This document shows, one piece after another, positions 27,060 to 35,957 of a DNA stretch of 64,000 bases. The stretch spans positions 558,001 to 622,000 of the forward strand of contig NZ_SSSM01000001.1 of the NCBI RefSeq assembly GCF_004801885.1, given 5' to 3'. The notes under the pieces were generated by a model that had not been told where the DNA came from, made no database searches, and was given only the letters and a program-made list of their open reading frames with translations. The DNA is from Naasia lichenicola. Its GTDB lineage: Bacteria; Actinomycetota; Actinomycetes; Actinomycetales; Microbacteriaceae. Numbering within the stretch: the first letter of the stretch is position 1; the number at the start of each line of letters is the position of its first letter. The position numbers and the translations under genes are program-made.

Positions 27060-27988
27060 GCACCACGACCACCATCGGCCTGATCCAGTTCACGGCCTCC
27101 GCAGACCCAGATCTCAATCGGGCAACCGCCCTCTCGATGACCGAAGCCGCGGCCGACTCGGGCGCGCGCCTCGTCCTGCCTCACGAGCTTGTCGCGACCC
27201 AGTACTTTCCCGCGTTCCCGATCTCCGACACCTACTTCGACCTCGCCGAGCCAGTAGACGGCCCTACCGTCACGGCGTTCCGCGAACTCGCTGCGCGTCG
27301 GGGCATCGCCGTGCTGGTCCCGTGGTTCGAGCGAGCGGGTTCCGGTCGCTACTTCAACACCGCGGCGTTCGTCGACGAGCACGGCGATATCCTCGGTCTC
27401 TGGCGGAAGGTGCACATTCCACGGGTACAGGTCCCGGCGGGCAACGGGACTATCGAGGTCGACGAGAAGTACTACTTCGAGGAAGGCCACGAGCAGTACG
27501 GCGTCGTCGATTGGAACGGCGTCGCCGTCGGGGTGCTGATCTGCCACGACAGGCACTTCCCGGAGGCGGCCCGCGCCCTTGCCCTCCAAGGCGCAGACCT
27601 GCTGCTCGTCCCGTCGACCTCCCGCGGGATCCCGGATTCCGCTGATCCGGTCGCCACCTGGCGGACGGAGCTCGGCGCCATGGCCATCCAGAACTGCCTC
27701 TTCGTCGCTGCCACCAACAGGACCGGGCTCGAGGGGGAGCAGGTGTTCATGGGGGCAAGCCTCGTCGTCCACCCTGGGGGCGACGAGCTGTCCCGACTCG
27801 GCGCGGAGCCGGGCATCGACGTCATCGAGATAGAGCCGGCAGCCGCGGAGCGCGTGCGGCGGGCCCGCGGCTTCTTCCGCGATCGCCGTCCCGATCTCTA
27901 CGGCGCGATCGTCGAGCGGGACGCCGCGACCGCCTCCGCACGGGTCCGGCCCGCGTCGGGCGCCGATGTTGCAGGAGCCTCTCGATGA
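27056..27988 (+). CDS. Carbon-nitrogen hydrolase, nitrilase superfamily (beta-ureidopropionase-like)
   Basis: 310 residues with the complete Glu-Lys-Cys triad of the superfamily: E44 (LPHEL), K118 (WRKVHIP) and C163 (LICHDRHFPE). The sequence is closest in style to N-carbamoyl-beta-alanine and N-carbamoylputrescine amidohydrolases. A second decarbamoylase-type enzyme next to the M20 enzyme is unusual unless the substrate yields two different carbamoyl or amide intermediates. Confidence 0.9.
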   Translation: MSTTTTIGLIQFTASADPDLNRATALSMTEAAADSGARLVLPHELVATQYFPAFPISDTYFDLAEPVDGPTVTAFRELAARRGIAVLVPWFERAGSGRYFNTAAFVDEHGDILGLWRKVHIPRVQVPAGNGTIEVDEKYYFEEGHEQYGVVDWNGVAVGVLICHDRHFPEAARALALQGADLLLVPSTSRGIPDSADPVATWRTELGAMAIQNCLFVAATNRTGLEGEQVFMGASLVVHPGGDELSRLGAEPGIDVIEIEPAAAERVRRARGFFRDRRPDLYGAIVERDAATASARVRPASGADVAGASR

Positions 27989-29394
27989 CAACCGGCGCAT
28001 CCATTGTCGTCCGCGGTGGACGTGTGCTGCAGGGGGACGACCTCGTCGACGCCGATGTGCTGATCGAAGACGGCATCATCACCGCGATCGGCGCGTTCGA
28101 TGCTCCCGAGGGTGTGGCCGTCGAGGATGCGACAGGCCTCATCGTGCTGCCCGGGATGATCGACCCTCACGTCCACGTCGGCTGGCCGGGCGCAGCCGAC
28201 GACTTCGCCACAGGTTCGCGGGCGGCGATCGCCGGAGGAGTGACGACCTTCATCGAGTTCGCCGTGCAGTTCCCGGGCGAGAGGCTCGAGGACGTCGTCC
28301 AGACCTGGAAGGACTGGGGAGCGCGGAGCGCGTGCGACTTCGCGCTGCACGCCATCGTGAGCGACAGCACCCCGGCCACCCTCGAGGCCATGGGACGCGT
28401 CGTCGAGGCGGGCGTCACAAGCTTCAAGATGTTCATGACCTCGCAGCACAGCGGCGGTCTCGGAGTGGACGACGGCACGCTCTTCGAGATCATGCAGCGG
28501 GTGGCCGAGCTCGGCGGTCTGTCGATGGCGCATTGCGAGAACGACGAGGTCATCGGTCACCTCGCGGAGAAGCTCATCGCCGACGGCGTCGTCACCTCCG
28601 CCGGGCACTCGGCAGCCCGTCCGCCGCTCGTCGAGGCCGAGGCCATCGCTCGGGCCGTCAGGCTCGCAGATGCAGCCGGGTCGGCCTTCTACATTCCGCA
28701 CCTGTCGTCTGGCGACGGCCTGCAGGCGGCACTGCTCGACACGGGGCGGCGCGTGCCGGTGATCGCCGAGACCTGCCCACAGTTCCTCGCGCTCACCGCC
28801 GACGTCTACTCCCGTCCGGATGGAGCGCACTACGTGATGTCACCGCCCATCAAATCGGCTCAGGATCAGGTAGAACTCTGGGAAGGGATCATGGATGGGC
28901 GCCTCTCGACGGTCGGCTCGGACCACTGCCCGTATCCGCGCGACTTCAAAGACGAGAACGCACACACCGACTTCCGCCGAATTCCCAACGGCGTGCCGGG
29001 TGTCGAGACTCTGCTGCCCGTCATGTTCACGCTCGGCGTCCGCTCGGGTCGCCTCACGATCGGCGATCTCGCTCGGATTTGTAGCCTGAATCCGGCACGG
29101 ATCTTCGGTCTCGATGACCGCAAGGGATCCGTATCACTCGGCAAGGATGGAGACCTGGTCCTGTTCGATCCGGATCGACGATTCGGTACCGCCCCCAGCG
29201 ACCTCAACAGCGACATCGACTACTCGATCTATGAGGACCTCGAGCTGTGGGGCATGCCCGTCGCCACGATCGCGTCCGGATCCGTGGTCGCGCGTGAGCA
29301 GCGCATCGTCGATGACGCACACCGCGGGCGCTTCCTCGCACGGACTCCCGGCGTCGTGCTCGACGACTTCGATCGCCGGGTGGTCCGGGCGTGA
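27985..29394 (+). CDS. Dihydropyrimidinase/hydantoinase family cyclic amidohydrolase
   Basis: 469 residues. All metal-site residues of the dihydropyrimidinase/allantoinase family are present: HVH in DPHVHVGWPG, the carbamylatable lysine in SFKMFMTS, histidines in MAHCEND and IPHLSS, and the aspartate in GSDHCPY. It opens six- or five-membered cyclic ureides hydrolytically. Overlaps both neighbouring genes by 4 bases. Confidence 0.92.
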   Translation: MTTGASIVVRGGRVLQGDDLVDADVLIEDGIITAIGAFDAPEGVAVEDATGLIVLPGMIDPHVHVGWPGAADDFATGSRAAIAGGVTTFIEFAVQFPGERLEDVVQTWKDWGARSACDFALHAIVSDSTPATLEAMGRVVEAGVTSFKMFMTSQHSGGLGVDDGTLFEIMQRVAELGGLSMAHCENDEVIGHLAEKLIADGVVTSAGHSAARPPLVEAEAIARAVRLADAAGSAFYIPHLSSGDGLQAALLDTGRRVPVIAETCPQFLALTADVYSRPDGAHYVMSPPIKSAQDQVELWEGIMDGRLSTVGSDHCPYPRDFKDENAHTDFRRIPNGVPGVETLLPVMFTLGVRSGRLTIGDLARICSLNPARIFGLDDRKGSVSLGKDGDLVLFDPDRRFGTAPSDLNSDIDYSIYEDLELWGMPVATIASGSVVAREQRIVDDAHRGRFLARTPGVVLDDFDRRVVRA

Positions 29395-30746
29395 CCTCGC
29401 TGAGCATCCACAATGCCCGCGTGTGGGCCGATGGCCGGTTCTTCGAGGGCGGCGTACGAGTGGAGGACGGCCGCATCGCTGCGCTGGCGCGTGACCCAGG
29501 GAAAGCCGACACGGTCCTCGACGCGGCAGGTGCCATGCTCATCCCCGGTGCCGTGGACATGCACGTGCACTTCCGCGATCCGGGTTCCCCTCACAAGGAG
29601 GACTTCGGCACGGGCTCGGCCGCCGCGGCTCTCGGCGGGGTCACCACCGTGCTGGATATGCCGAACACGAAGCCCGCCGTCCTCGACGCCTCATCCTTCA
29701 CCGCCAAGCGGACCGCGGTCTCGGGCAGATCCTTCGTCGATTTCGGGCTCATCGCGGCGGCGGACCCGAGCAACCAGGCTCACATCGCACGCCTCGCCGA
29801 AGCTGGCGCAGCCGCGTTCAAGTTCTTCACCTACGAGCGACGCGATGCACCGCCTGCAGGCATCCTCGATGACGCGACTCTGCTCGACCTGCTCCGCGCC
29901 GTCGCGGAGACCGGAGTGCGTGCGCACGTGCACGCGGAGAACGACAGCCTCGTCAAGGCGGGTCGCGCACGGGAGCGCGACAGCGGCGACTGGAGCGCGC
30001 ACCTCCGATCACGCCCGGCTCTGGTCGAGGAGGAGGCGGTCGCGCGGACCATCCTCTTCGCCCGCGAAGCCGGTGCGCTATTGCACGTCTGCCACCTCTC
30101 GAGCGCACGCTCTCTCGCTCTCATCGAGCGAGCCCGGCGTTCCGGACAGATCGTCACGGCCGAGGCGACCCCACAGCACCTCCTCCTGGACGAGAAGGGC
30201 TATGCCCTGCTCGGCGCGGACCTCATCATGGTGCCGCCAGTGCGCACCGAGGAGGACCGGGGCGCCCTGCACATGGGCCTCGCGAGCGGCGCCATCGACG
30301 CGGTGGCGACCGATCACGCTCCGCACACCGACGACGACAAGACTGGAGCGCCGTTGGCCATCTCGACCGGCCTCGTCGGAGTGCAGTGGTCCTACCCGCT
30401 GATGCTCACCGAGGCCTTGGAGGGTCGCCTCACCCTCGCGCGCGCGATCGACGCGATGTCCACGCGGCCCGCGACGATGCTCGGCTGGAGAGGCAAGAAG
30501 GGCGTCATCCAGGTCGGCGCCGACGCCGACCTGGTCCTCGTCGAGCAGTCCGCCAGCGTGCTCGACCGCAGCGCTCTCGCAAGCCGCGGGCACTCGACGC
30601 CCTTCGCCGGCACGCGGGTGCGTGCACGCATCCGCGACGTGATCGTGGGCGGCCGGGTGCAGGTCGCCGACTCCCAACTCGTAGGAGCGCCCACCGGGGT
30701 CTTCGTGACCCCGGGCGTTCGCTCTCCAGAAACCCGAAAGGCCTGA
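29391..30746 (+). CDS. Dihydroorotase/allantoinase family cyclic amidohydrolase
   Basis: 451 residues. Metal-site motifs are complete: HVHFRDPG, lysine in AFKFFTY, histidines in HVHAEND and VCHLSS, aspartate in ATDHAPH. A second cyclic amidohydrolase of a different subfamily beside the first means either two ring-opening steps or two substrates. It is unlikely to be the biosynthetic dihydroorotase, because no pyrimidine biosynthesis genes adjoin it. Confidence 0.9.
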   Translation: MTSLSIHNARVWADGRFFEGGVRVEDGRIAALARDPGKADTVLDAAGAMLIPGAVDMHVHFRDPGSPHKEDFGTGSAAAALGGVTTVLDMPNTKPAVLDASSFTAKRTAVSGRSFVDFGLIAAADPSNQAHIARLAEAGAAAFKFFTYERRDAPPAGILDDATLLDLLRAVAETGVRAHVHAENDSLVKAGRARERDSGDWSAHLRSRPALVEEEAVARTILFAREAGALLHVCHLSSARSLALIERARRSGQIVTAEATPQHLLLDEKGYALLGADLIMVPPVRTEEDRGALHMGLASGAIDAVATDHAPHTDDDKTGAPLAISTGLVGVQWSYPLMLTEALEGRLTLARAIDAMSTRPATMLGWRGKKGVIQVGADADLVLVEQSASVLDRSALASRGHSTPFAGTRVRARIRDVIVGGRVQVADSQLVGAPTGVFVTPGVRSPETRKA

Positions 30747-30747
30747 C

Positions 30748-31767
30748 GTGCTCCGTCTCGACAACGCTCGTTCCTCCCTCCTGCTCGACACCTGCCTCGC
30801 GGTGCGCGCCGGCGAGGTGGTCACCGTCCTGCACGATCCCCAGCACGCGGACGATGCACAGGCGCTCGGCGAGTACGCCGCGTCGATCGGCGCGGTACCC
30901 CGCCTCGTCGGTGTGCCGGAACGTCGCCTGGGGGAGAAGGATGTCTCGCCGGAGGCCGCAACGCGACTCCGCGGCAGCGACGTTCTGGTCGTCGTCTTCG
31001 AACCGGAGGACGCGTGCCAGTTCTGGCACACGCGGGGCAGGATGGACGCGAGCGCGGACGGTGCCCGCGTCGGGTTGCTGTTCCCGCCGGCCCATTGGGA
31101 CATCGAGGCGGGCGATCTTGATCTGACCAAGGCCCTCACTGACCGGCTCGCCGAGCTGCTGGACGCTGCATCCGATGCGCACCTCACCACCGCGGCCGGC
31201 ACAGACCTCCGCATGTCGCTCGCGGGACGCACAGGCTTCTCGTGTCACAGCATCCTGCACGAACGCGGCGCAACTGCCACCATCCCGGATTGGGGAGACG
31301 CTGAGACCTCGCCCGTCGAAGGCACAGCGACCGGGCGGATCGTCTACGACGGCAGCGTCGCCTTCATTGGCAAGGTCGACGAGCCGATCATCGTCGACGT
31401 CGTCGACGGTGCTGTCACCTCGGTCGCAGGGGGCGAGTCCGCCGCTGAACTGCGCCGCATCTTCAAGGCAGAAGGTCCTACTGCGCGCAACATCGCCGAG
31501 CTGGGCATCGGCACGGTTCCCCGAGGAGACATCACCGGACACAAGGACGACAAGCTCTTCGGCACCGTGCACGTCGCTTTGGGCCACAACGTGTCGCTCG
31601 GCGGCTCGGTCGATTCACCCGTGCACCTCGACGGCGTCCTGCACGACCCGACGCTCGTCCTCGACGGCGCGACTGTTCTGGTCGACGGGAGACTCGCGCC
31701 CTGGCTTGCCGAGGAGCTGCACCGGCCCGAGCTCGCTTCGGACCCGGCCGCGGCATCCGCAATCTGA
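30748..31767 (+). CDS. M29 aminopeptidase / 2,5-dihydroxypyridine 5,6-dioxygenase-like metalloprotein
   Basis: 339 residues. The C-terminal half has the metal-binding pattern shared by M29 leucyl aminopeptidases and NicX-type dioxygenases: a glutamate in NIAELGIGT, histidines around GTVHVALGHN, and the H-x-D of PVHLDG. NicX uses Glu, His and Asp to bind iron and opens the 2,5-dihydroxypyridine ring; M29 enzymes use a similar set for two metals. The setting, with C-N hydrolases and a maleate-isomerase-like gene, favours a ring-cleaving or related catabolic role over peptidase activity, but the sequence alone does not decide. Confidence 0.75.
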   Translation: MLRLDNARSSLLLDTCLAVRAGEVVTVLHDPQHADDAQALGEYAASIGAVPRLVGVPERRLGEKDVSPEAATRLRGSDVLVVVFEPEDACQFWHTRGRMDASADGARVGLLFPPAHWDIEAGDLDLTKALTDRLAELLDAASDAHLTTAAGTDLRMSLAGRTGFSCHSILHERGATATIPDWGDAETSPVEGTATGRIVYDGSVAFIGKVDEPIIVDVVDGAVTSVAGGESAAELRRIFKAEGPTARNIAELGIGTVPRGDITGHKDDKLFGTVHVALGHNVSLGGSVDSPVHLDGVLHDPTLVLDGATVLVDGRLAPWLAEELHRPELASDPAAASAI

Positions 31768-31793
31768 TCCACCCCTGAAAGGAACCATCCCCC

Positions 31794-32687
31794 ATGACCA
31801 ATCAGCTCACCACCGTCTATATCAACGGCGAGCACGTCCCCGTCGAGAGCGCGAGCATCTCCGTGTTCGACAGCGGCTTCAATTTTGGCGACGGGGTGTT
31901 CGAGGGCATGCGCGTCTACAACGGCCGCGTCCTTATGCTCGACGAGCACATCGAACGCCTTTACAACTCCGCAGCCGCCGCCTTCATCGAGCCGCCCATG
32001 ACGCAGGACGAGCTCAAGCGCGACATCCTCACCTGGCTACGTGCGAATGACATCGACCACGACTTCCACTTCCGGCCGATCATCACGCGCGGCATCCGCA
32101 CGCCGCCCCGCGTCGACCCCAGGTTCGCCTCGGGCCCCGCCACTGTCGTCGTGCTCGGGCAGGCGATCTCCGGAACGCCGACGACAGGCATCAATCTTGT
32201 CGTCTCCCGATACCGCCGCCACGGCCCGGACTCGGTGGACAGCAAGATCAAGTCGCTCAGCTATCTGCACGCTGTCCTCGCCAAACTCGACGCGGTCCGT
32301 CGCGGCGCCGACGACGCGATCGTCCTCGACAACCGGGGCTGCCTAGCCGAGTGCAGCGCGTCCAACATCTTCCTGGTCAAGAACGGGCAGCTGACCACCC
32401 CCTTCGCGATCTCCACGCTCGACGGCATCACCCGCAACCTGCTGTTGGAGCTCGCGGCGGAGCTCGGCATCCCCGCCCGGGAGAAGGACCTCACCACCTA
32501 CGACGTCCATGCCGCGGACGAGGTCTTCCTATGCGGATCGGGCGCAGAGCTCATGCCGGTCATCACCTTCGAGACGCAGACCGTGGGAGACGGTTCGATG
32601 GGCCCGATCACGGAACGCCTCCGTGATGCCTATCTGAATTCACTCGACGCACATGGCACTCCGATCGCCATCGCCGCAGGTGTCTGA
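31794..32687 (+). CDS. Class IV PLP-dependent aminotransferase (BCAT/D-amino acid type)
   Basis: 297 residues. Family landmarks: FDSGFNFGDGVFEGMRVY at the N-terminus, the PLP lysine in SKIKSLSYLHAV, and the glutamate in CLAECSASNIFLVK. AAAGGAA precedes the ATG. In the pathway it would deaminate an amino acid released by the carbamoylases, or act on a beta-amino acid. Substrate not predictable from sequence. Confidence 0.9.
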   Translation: MTNQLTTVYINGEHVPVESASISVFDSGFNFGDGVFEGMRVYNGRVLMLDEHIERLYNSAAAAFIEPPMTQDELKRDILTWLRANDIDHDFHFRPIITRGIRTPPRVDPRFASGPATVVVLGQAISGTPTTGINLVVSRYRRHGPDSVDSKIKSLSYLHAVLAKLDAVRRGADDAIVLDNRGCLAECSASNIFLVKNGQLTTPFAISTLDGITRNLLLELAAELGIPAREKDLTTYDVHAADEVFLCGSGAELMPVITFETQTVGDGSMGPITERLRDAYLNSLDAHGTPIAIAAGV

Positions 32688-32694
32688 GGCGTCG

Positions 32695-33441
32695 GTGGTC
32701 GACCCGACGCGCATCGGGATCGTCATCCCTTCGACCAACACGACGGTCGAGCGCGAGGTCACCCGCCTGCCTAGCGACGCGGACTGGTTCGCGACCCGCG
32801 TCCTTCAGGTCGAGACCGAAGATCCGGCGGCGAAGATCGACACGGTGCTGGCCATGCGCGACGAACTCGACAGCGCGTGCGCCCGGCTCACCGGGCTCGG
32901 GCCCGTCGCGATCGGCTTCGCCTGCACGGCTGCGAGCTTCCTCGACGGCCTGCGCTCCGATCTCGAGCTGTGCGAGCGGCTCTCGGTGGCCACGGGAGTT
33001 CCGTTCCTGACCGCGTCGAGGGCGGTCAGCCAGGCTCTCGCGGCACTCGGGACCGCGAAGGTGGCACTTGTGACGCCGTACCTCGACGCGGTCAACGAGA
33101 AGGAGATCGCCTACTTCGACCAGGTCGGCATCCGCGTCGTCGCCGCCTCAGGGCTCGGAATCGTCGGCAATCTGCCCAAGGGGCGGCTGCCGCTCTCCGC
33201 CAGTGCCGCCGCTGTGCGCGCTCTTCCTTTGGGAGACGCTGACGCGGTGTTCGTTAGTTGTACCAATTGGCTCACGCTGGGAAACATCCGTGCCTTGGAG
33301 GCCGAACTCAGATTGCCAGTCGTATCCAGCAACTCGGCGCTCGCGTGGGCGCTGCTCGACGCTGCCTCCATTCCTGCGCCGAAATCGTTGGGGCGCCTTC
33401 GGCACGTGGCCAGACCGTCGGCGCAGGGGGCGGCCGCGTGA
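32695..33441 (+). CDS. Asp/Glu racemase superfamily protein, maleate cis-trans isomerase-like
   Basis: 248 residues from the GTG at 32695, chosen because GAGG stands 5 bases ahead; an ATG at 32653 and a GTG at 32680 in the same frame would overlap the aminotransferase gene. The opening IGIVIPSTNTTVEREVTRL and the two cysteine motifs GFACTAASF and VSCTNW match maleate isomerases and arylmalonate decarboxylase relatives. These use the cysteines for cis-trans isomerisation or racemisation. It suggests that the pathway passes through a maleate-like cis-dicarboxylate or a racemisable intermediate. Confidence 0.8.
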   Translation: MVDPTRIGIVIPSTNTTVEREVTRLPSDADWFATRVLQVETEDPAAKIDTVLAMRDELDSACARLTGLGPVAIGFACTAASFLDGLRSDLELCERLSVATGVPFLTASRAVSQALAALGTAKVALVTPYLDAVNEKEIAYFDQVGIRVVAASGLGIVGNLPKGRLPLSASAAAVRALPLGDADAVFVSCTNWLTLGNIRALEAELRLPVVSSNSALAWALLDAASIPAPKSLGRLRHVARPSAQGAAA

Positions 33442-34199
33442 GCTCGGGAGAGTTCTCCGGGCGGCGCGTCCTGGTGACCGGAGCCGCCAGCGGAATCGGG
33501 CGTGCCATAGCGTCAGGCTTCGCCAGAGAGGGCGCAGAGCTCGTCCTCGTGGACCTGGATGCTGCCGGGCTGTCGAGTGTCATCGCGGAGTCGAAGGCTG
33601 TGGGCGCTGACGTGACCAGCCATGTGATCGATCTGAGCGACGAGGCTGCGGTCGCCGACCTCGAACGCAGCGTCTCGGCGAGCGGATCGTTGGATGTGCT
33701 CGTGAATCAGGCGGGCATCATCCGACGCGGCGACGTGCAGACGCAGTCGTACGACGAATGGGAGCGCATCCAGCGGACGAATGTCACCAGCATGTTCCTC
33801 ACCTGTCGCGCTTTCTTGCCGGGGATGCTTCAGGCCGGGGGAGGAGTAATCGTCAACTGCTCCTCGGGCGCCGCGTTCGAATCAGGTCGGGGTCTTGCGG
33901 CGTACAGCACGTCGAAGGGCGCCGTCGTCGCCTTCACCCGCTCCCTCTGCGTGGACTACGGGCCGAGTGTCCGGGCCAATGCGGTCTGCCCCGGTTTGAT
34001 CGAGACTCCGGGTGCATATGTGGACGCCGACGAGCAGATGCGACAGGATCGTCACGCCGCGGCGCTCCGCACGCCTCTCCGCAGGATGGGGACTCCGGCC
34101 GAGGTTGCCGACGCAGTGCTCTTCCTGGCATCAGGTCGGTCTAGTTTCTGCTCGGGTACCGCACTGATGGTCGATGGGGGAAAGCTTGCCGGCGCATAA
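33438..34199 (+). CDS. Short-chain dehydrogenase/reductase (SDR)
   Basis: 253 residues from the GTG at 33438, which overlaps the preceding TGA. The cofactor motif TGAASGIG, the NQAG variant of NNAG, the catalytic serine in VNCSSGA and the YSTSK active site are all present. The C-terminus ends in the usual MVDGG. Oxidises or reduces a hydroxy/keto intermediate with NAD(P). Confidence 0.92.
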   Translation: MSSGEFSGRRVLVTGAASGIGRAIASGFAREGAELVLVDLDAAGLSSVIAESKAVGADVTSHVIDLSDEAAVADLERSVSASGSLDVLVNQAGIIRRGDVQTQSYDEWERIQRTNVTSMFLTCRAFLPGMLQAGGGVIVNCSSGAAFESGRGLAAYSTSKGAVVAFTRSLCVDYGPSVRANAVCPGLIETPGAYVDADEQMRQDRHAAALRTPLRRMGTPAEVADAVLFLASGRSSFCSGTALMVDGGKLAGA

Positions 34200-35226
34200 C
34201 GACACGACGGTCGGCGGAACGCCCGCCATCCCGACGCAGAAGGATGTCGCCCTCCTCGCCGGAGTGAGCCCGATAACAGTCTCTCGGACGCTTGCGGGAG
34301 GAAAGAACGTTCGTCCTGATGTCCAGCAACGCGTCATCGACGCTGTCCGCCAGCTCGACTATCTGCCGAATGAGAACGCGCGAAACCTCCGGCCTGGCCA
34401 GCAAAGCGGTCTGATCGGCGTGGCCATCACTAACCTGAGCAATCCGTTCTACGGCACTTTCGCGTTGGGAGTCGAGGAGGTCGTGGCGGAACGCGGTCGG
34501 TACATCCTCCTCGGCAGCACAGCAGAGAGCGCTTCGCGGGAGAGCGACCTCGTGGGCAATTTCTTGAGCCGCCGCGTGGAGGGCCTCATCGTCATCCCGG
34601 CCGGCGAACCGGCACCGCGGCGCTGGGTGCGCCGGCTCGGGAGCGTTCCCATCGTCGTCGCTGCCCGCGAGCTCCCGGACGCGGACGTCGACACCGTGCT
34701 GATGGATGATCTGAGCACCGGACGACGGCTGACGGAAGATCTCCTGCAGCAAGGACATCGACGGATCGCGTTCATCGGCAACATCGTCACGGTCTCCGCC
34801 CACCGCCACAGATATGAAGGCTTCGAGTCGACCATGCGAAACGGAGGTGCCGCGGTAGACAAGCGTCTCGTGCGAGGAGTAACGGCGGACGTCGAGGATG
34901 CCCGCACCCACGCTCGCTCATTCCTCGATCTCGCACATCCGCCGACCGCCATCATCAGCGCGAACAATCGCATCTCGGTAGGCGTCCTCGCCGAATTCCG
35001 ACGGCGGCTCGATGCTGGTGCGTCTGCCGATGAGCTGCCTCTTCTCGCTGCCTTCGACGATCTGGAACTCGCCGGGCTCCTGCGGGTTCCTGTCCGCGTC
35101 TACGGAAGTGATCCACGAGAACTGGGCCGCACAGCGGCGCGGCTCCTCTTCGAACGCCTCGACGGAGATGCGGATGGTCCCCGTCGACACTTGATAGTCG
35201 GGGATCGGATGGTCTCGACCTCCTAG
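34174..35226 (+). CDS. LacI family transcriptional regulator
   Basis: 350 residues. N-terminal helix-turn-helix and hinge: TQKDVALLAGVSPITVSRTL, then QLDYLPNENARNL. A periplasmic-binding-protein-like effector domain follows (LIGVAITNLSNPFYG, GHRRIAFIG). The ATG at 34174 lies inside the SDR gene; a TTG at 34186 with GGGGGAAAG ahead is an alternative start. As last gene of block 2 it most likely represses the operon through the TTACGTAA palindromes at 21410-21454 and responds to a pathway substrate. Confidence 0.92.
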   Translation: MGESLPAHNDTTVGGTPAIPTQKDVALLAGVSPITVSRTLAGGKNVRPDVQQRVIDAVRQLDYLPNENARNLRPGQQSGLIGVAITNLSNPFYGTFALGVEEVVAERGRYILLGSTAESASRESDLVGNFLSRRVEGLIVIPAGEPAPRRWVRRLGSVPIVVAARELPDADVDTVLMDDLSTGRRLTEDLLQQGHRRIAFIGNIVTVSAHRHRYEGFESTMRNGGAAVDKRLVRGVTADVEDARTHARSFLDLAHPPTAIISANNRISVGVLAEFRRRLDAGASADELPLLAAFDDLELAGLLRVPVRVYGSDPRELGRTAARLLFERLDGDADGPRRHLIVGDRMVSTS

Positions 35227-35503
35227 CACCGTTGGGCGGCTGTCCGGAGGCGCATCTGGGACCACGGCCTGCTGGTTGAGGAGTCCGTTCAGTGTTCACA
35301 ACGTCTCTGCCCGCTTCGCCGCGACTGGCTAGAGAGACGCTTGAACCACCCTCTCGCTTCCCCTCAGCATCCGGTGCAGCCCCACGGCGACCCCAGAAGG
35401 GGGCAACGTCCGCGGAATCTCGCGGTGACCGCCCGAAGGGGGGATCCCGCGTGTCGGTGGCAGGCCGTACGGTCAAGCCGACTGCTTCTGTTCGGGGGAA
35501 CGA
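35227..35503. other. GC-rich structured stretch between LacI gene and small membrane protein gene
   Basis: No gene is supportable. The distal half contains local stem-loops such as CCCC-AGAA-GGGG near 35390 and CCGCG-GAATCT-CGCGG near 35411, with further GGGG/CCC runs up to the start of the next gene. It could be a structured leader or terminator region; I do not recognise a known riboswitch class. Confidence 0.35.
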
Positions 35504-35950
35504 TTGCCTAGCGAATCCTTCACCGTGGCCATATTCATGTGGATCACCGTGGGTTACTGCAACGTTCTTCTGCTGTGCACGGCGGCGCCCTTCCTGGTGA
35601 CCGTCGCCATCGAGGGACTGTTCATCGCCCGACGTTCCAGCGACATCCGCCCATTCGCCTTCGCGTCCGTCGGGGCCATCGCGGCGGTCGTCGTCGGTCT
35701 CGGGATCTGGCACTTCGCCGTCACCATGCCCGGCGTTCCGACGAACTTCGAGGCCGGGATGCTGACGGCCGCGTCCTACATCCTGCCGATCGCGATTGCG
35801 CTGTCGGTGCTGGTCTATGCCGCTCCTCGCGTGCGGGACCGACTGTTCGCGGCCGGCGGTGCAGCCGAGGTCGCCGCCGTGCGTCGACCGGCGATGCCGA
35901 GCACCAAGCGCGACGACGCAGGCACCCGCGTACTGACCGGGGCGTCCTGA
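35504..35950 (+). CDS. Small hypothetical membrane protein
   Basis: 148 residues from a TTG start with GGGGGA five bases ahead. Three to four hydrophobic segments are visible (around residues 5-37, 50-70 and 82-105), followed by a hydrophilic, positively charged tail of about 40 residues. No family recognised. Not part of the block 2 operon because of the 277-bp gap. Confidence 0.6.
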   Translation: MPSESFTVAIFMWITVGYCNVLLLCTAAPFLVTVAIEGLFIARRSSDIRPFAFASVGAIAAVVVGLGIWHFAVTMPGVPTNFEAGMLTAASYILPIAIALSVLVYAAPRVRDRLFAAGGAAEVAAVRRPAMPSTKRDDAGTRVLTGAS

Positions 35951-35957
35951 CCCGTCG

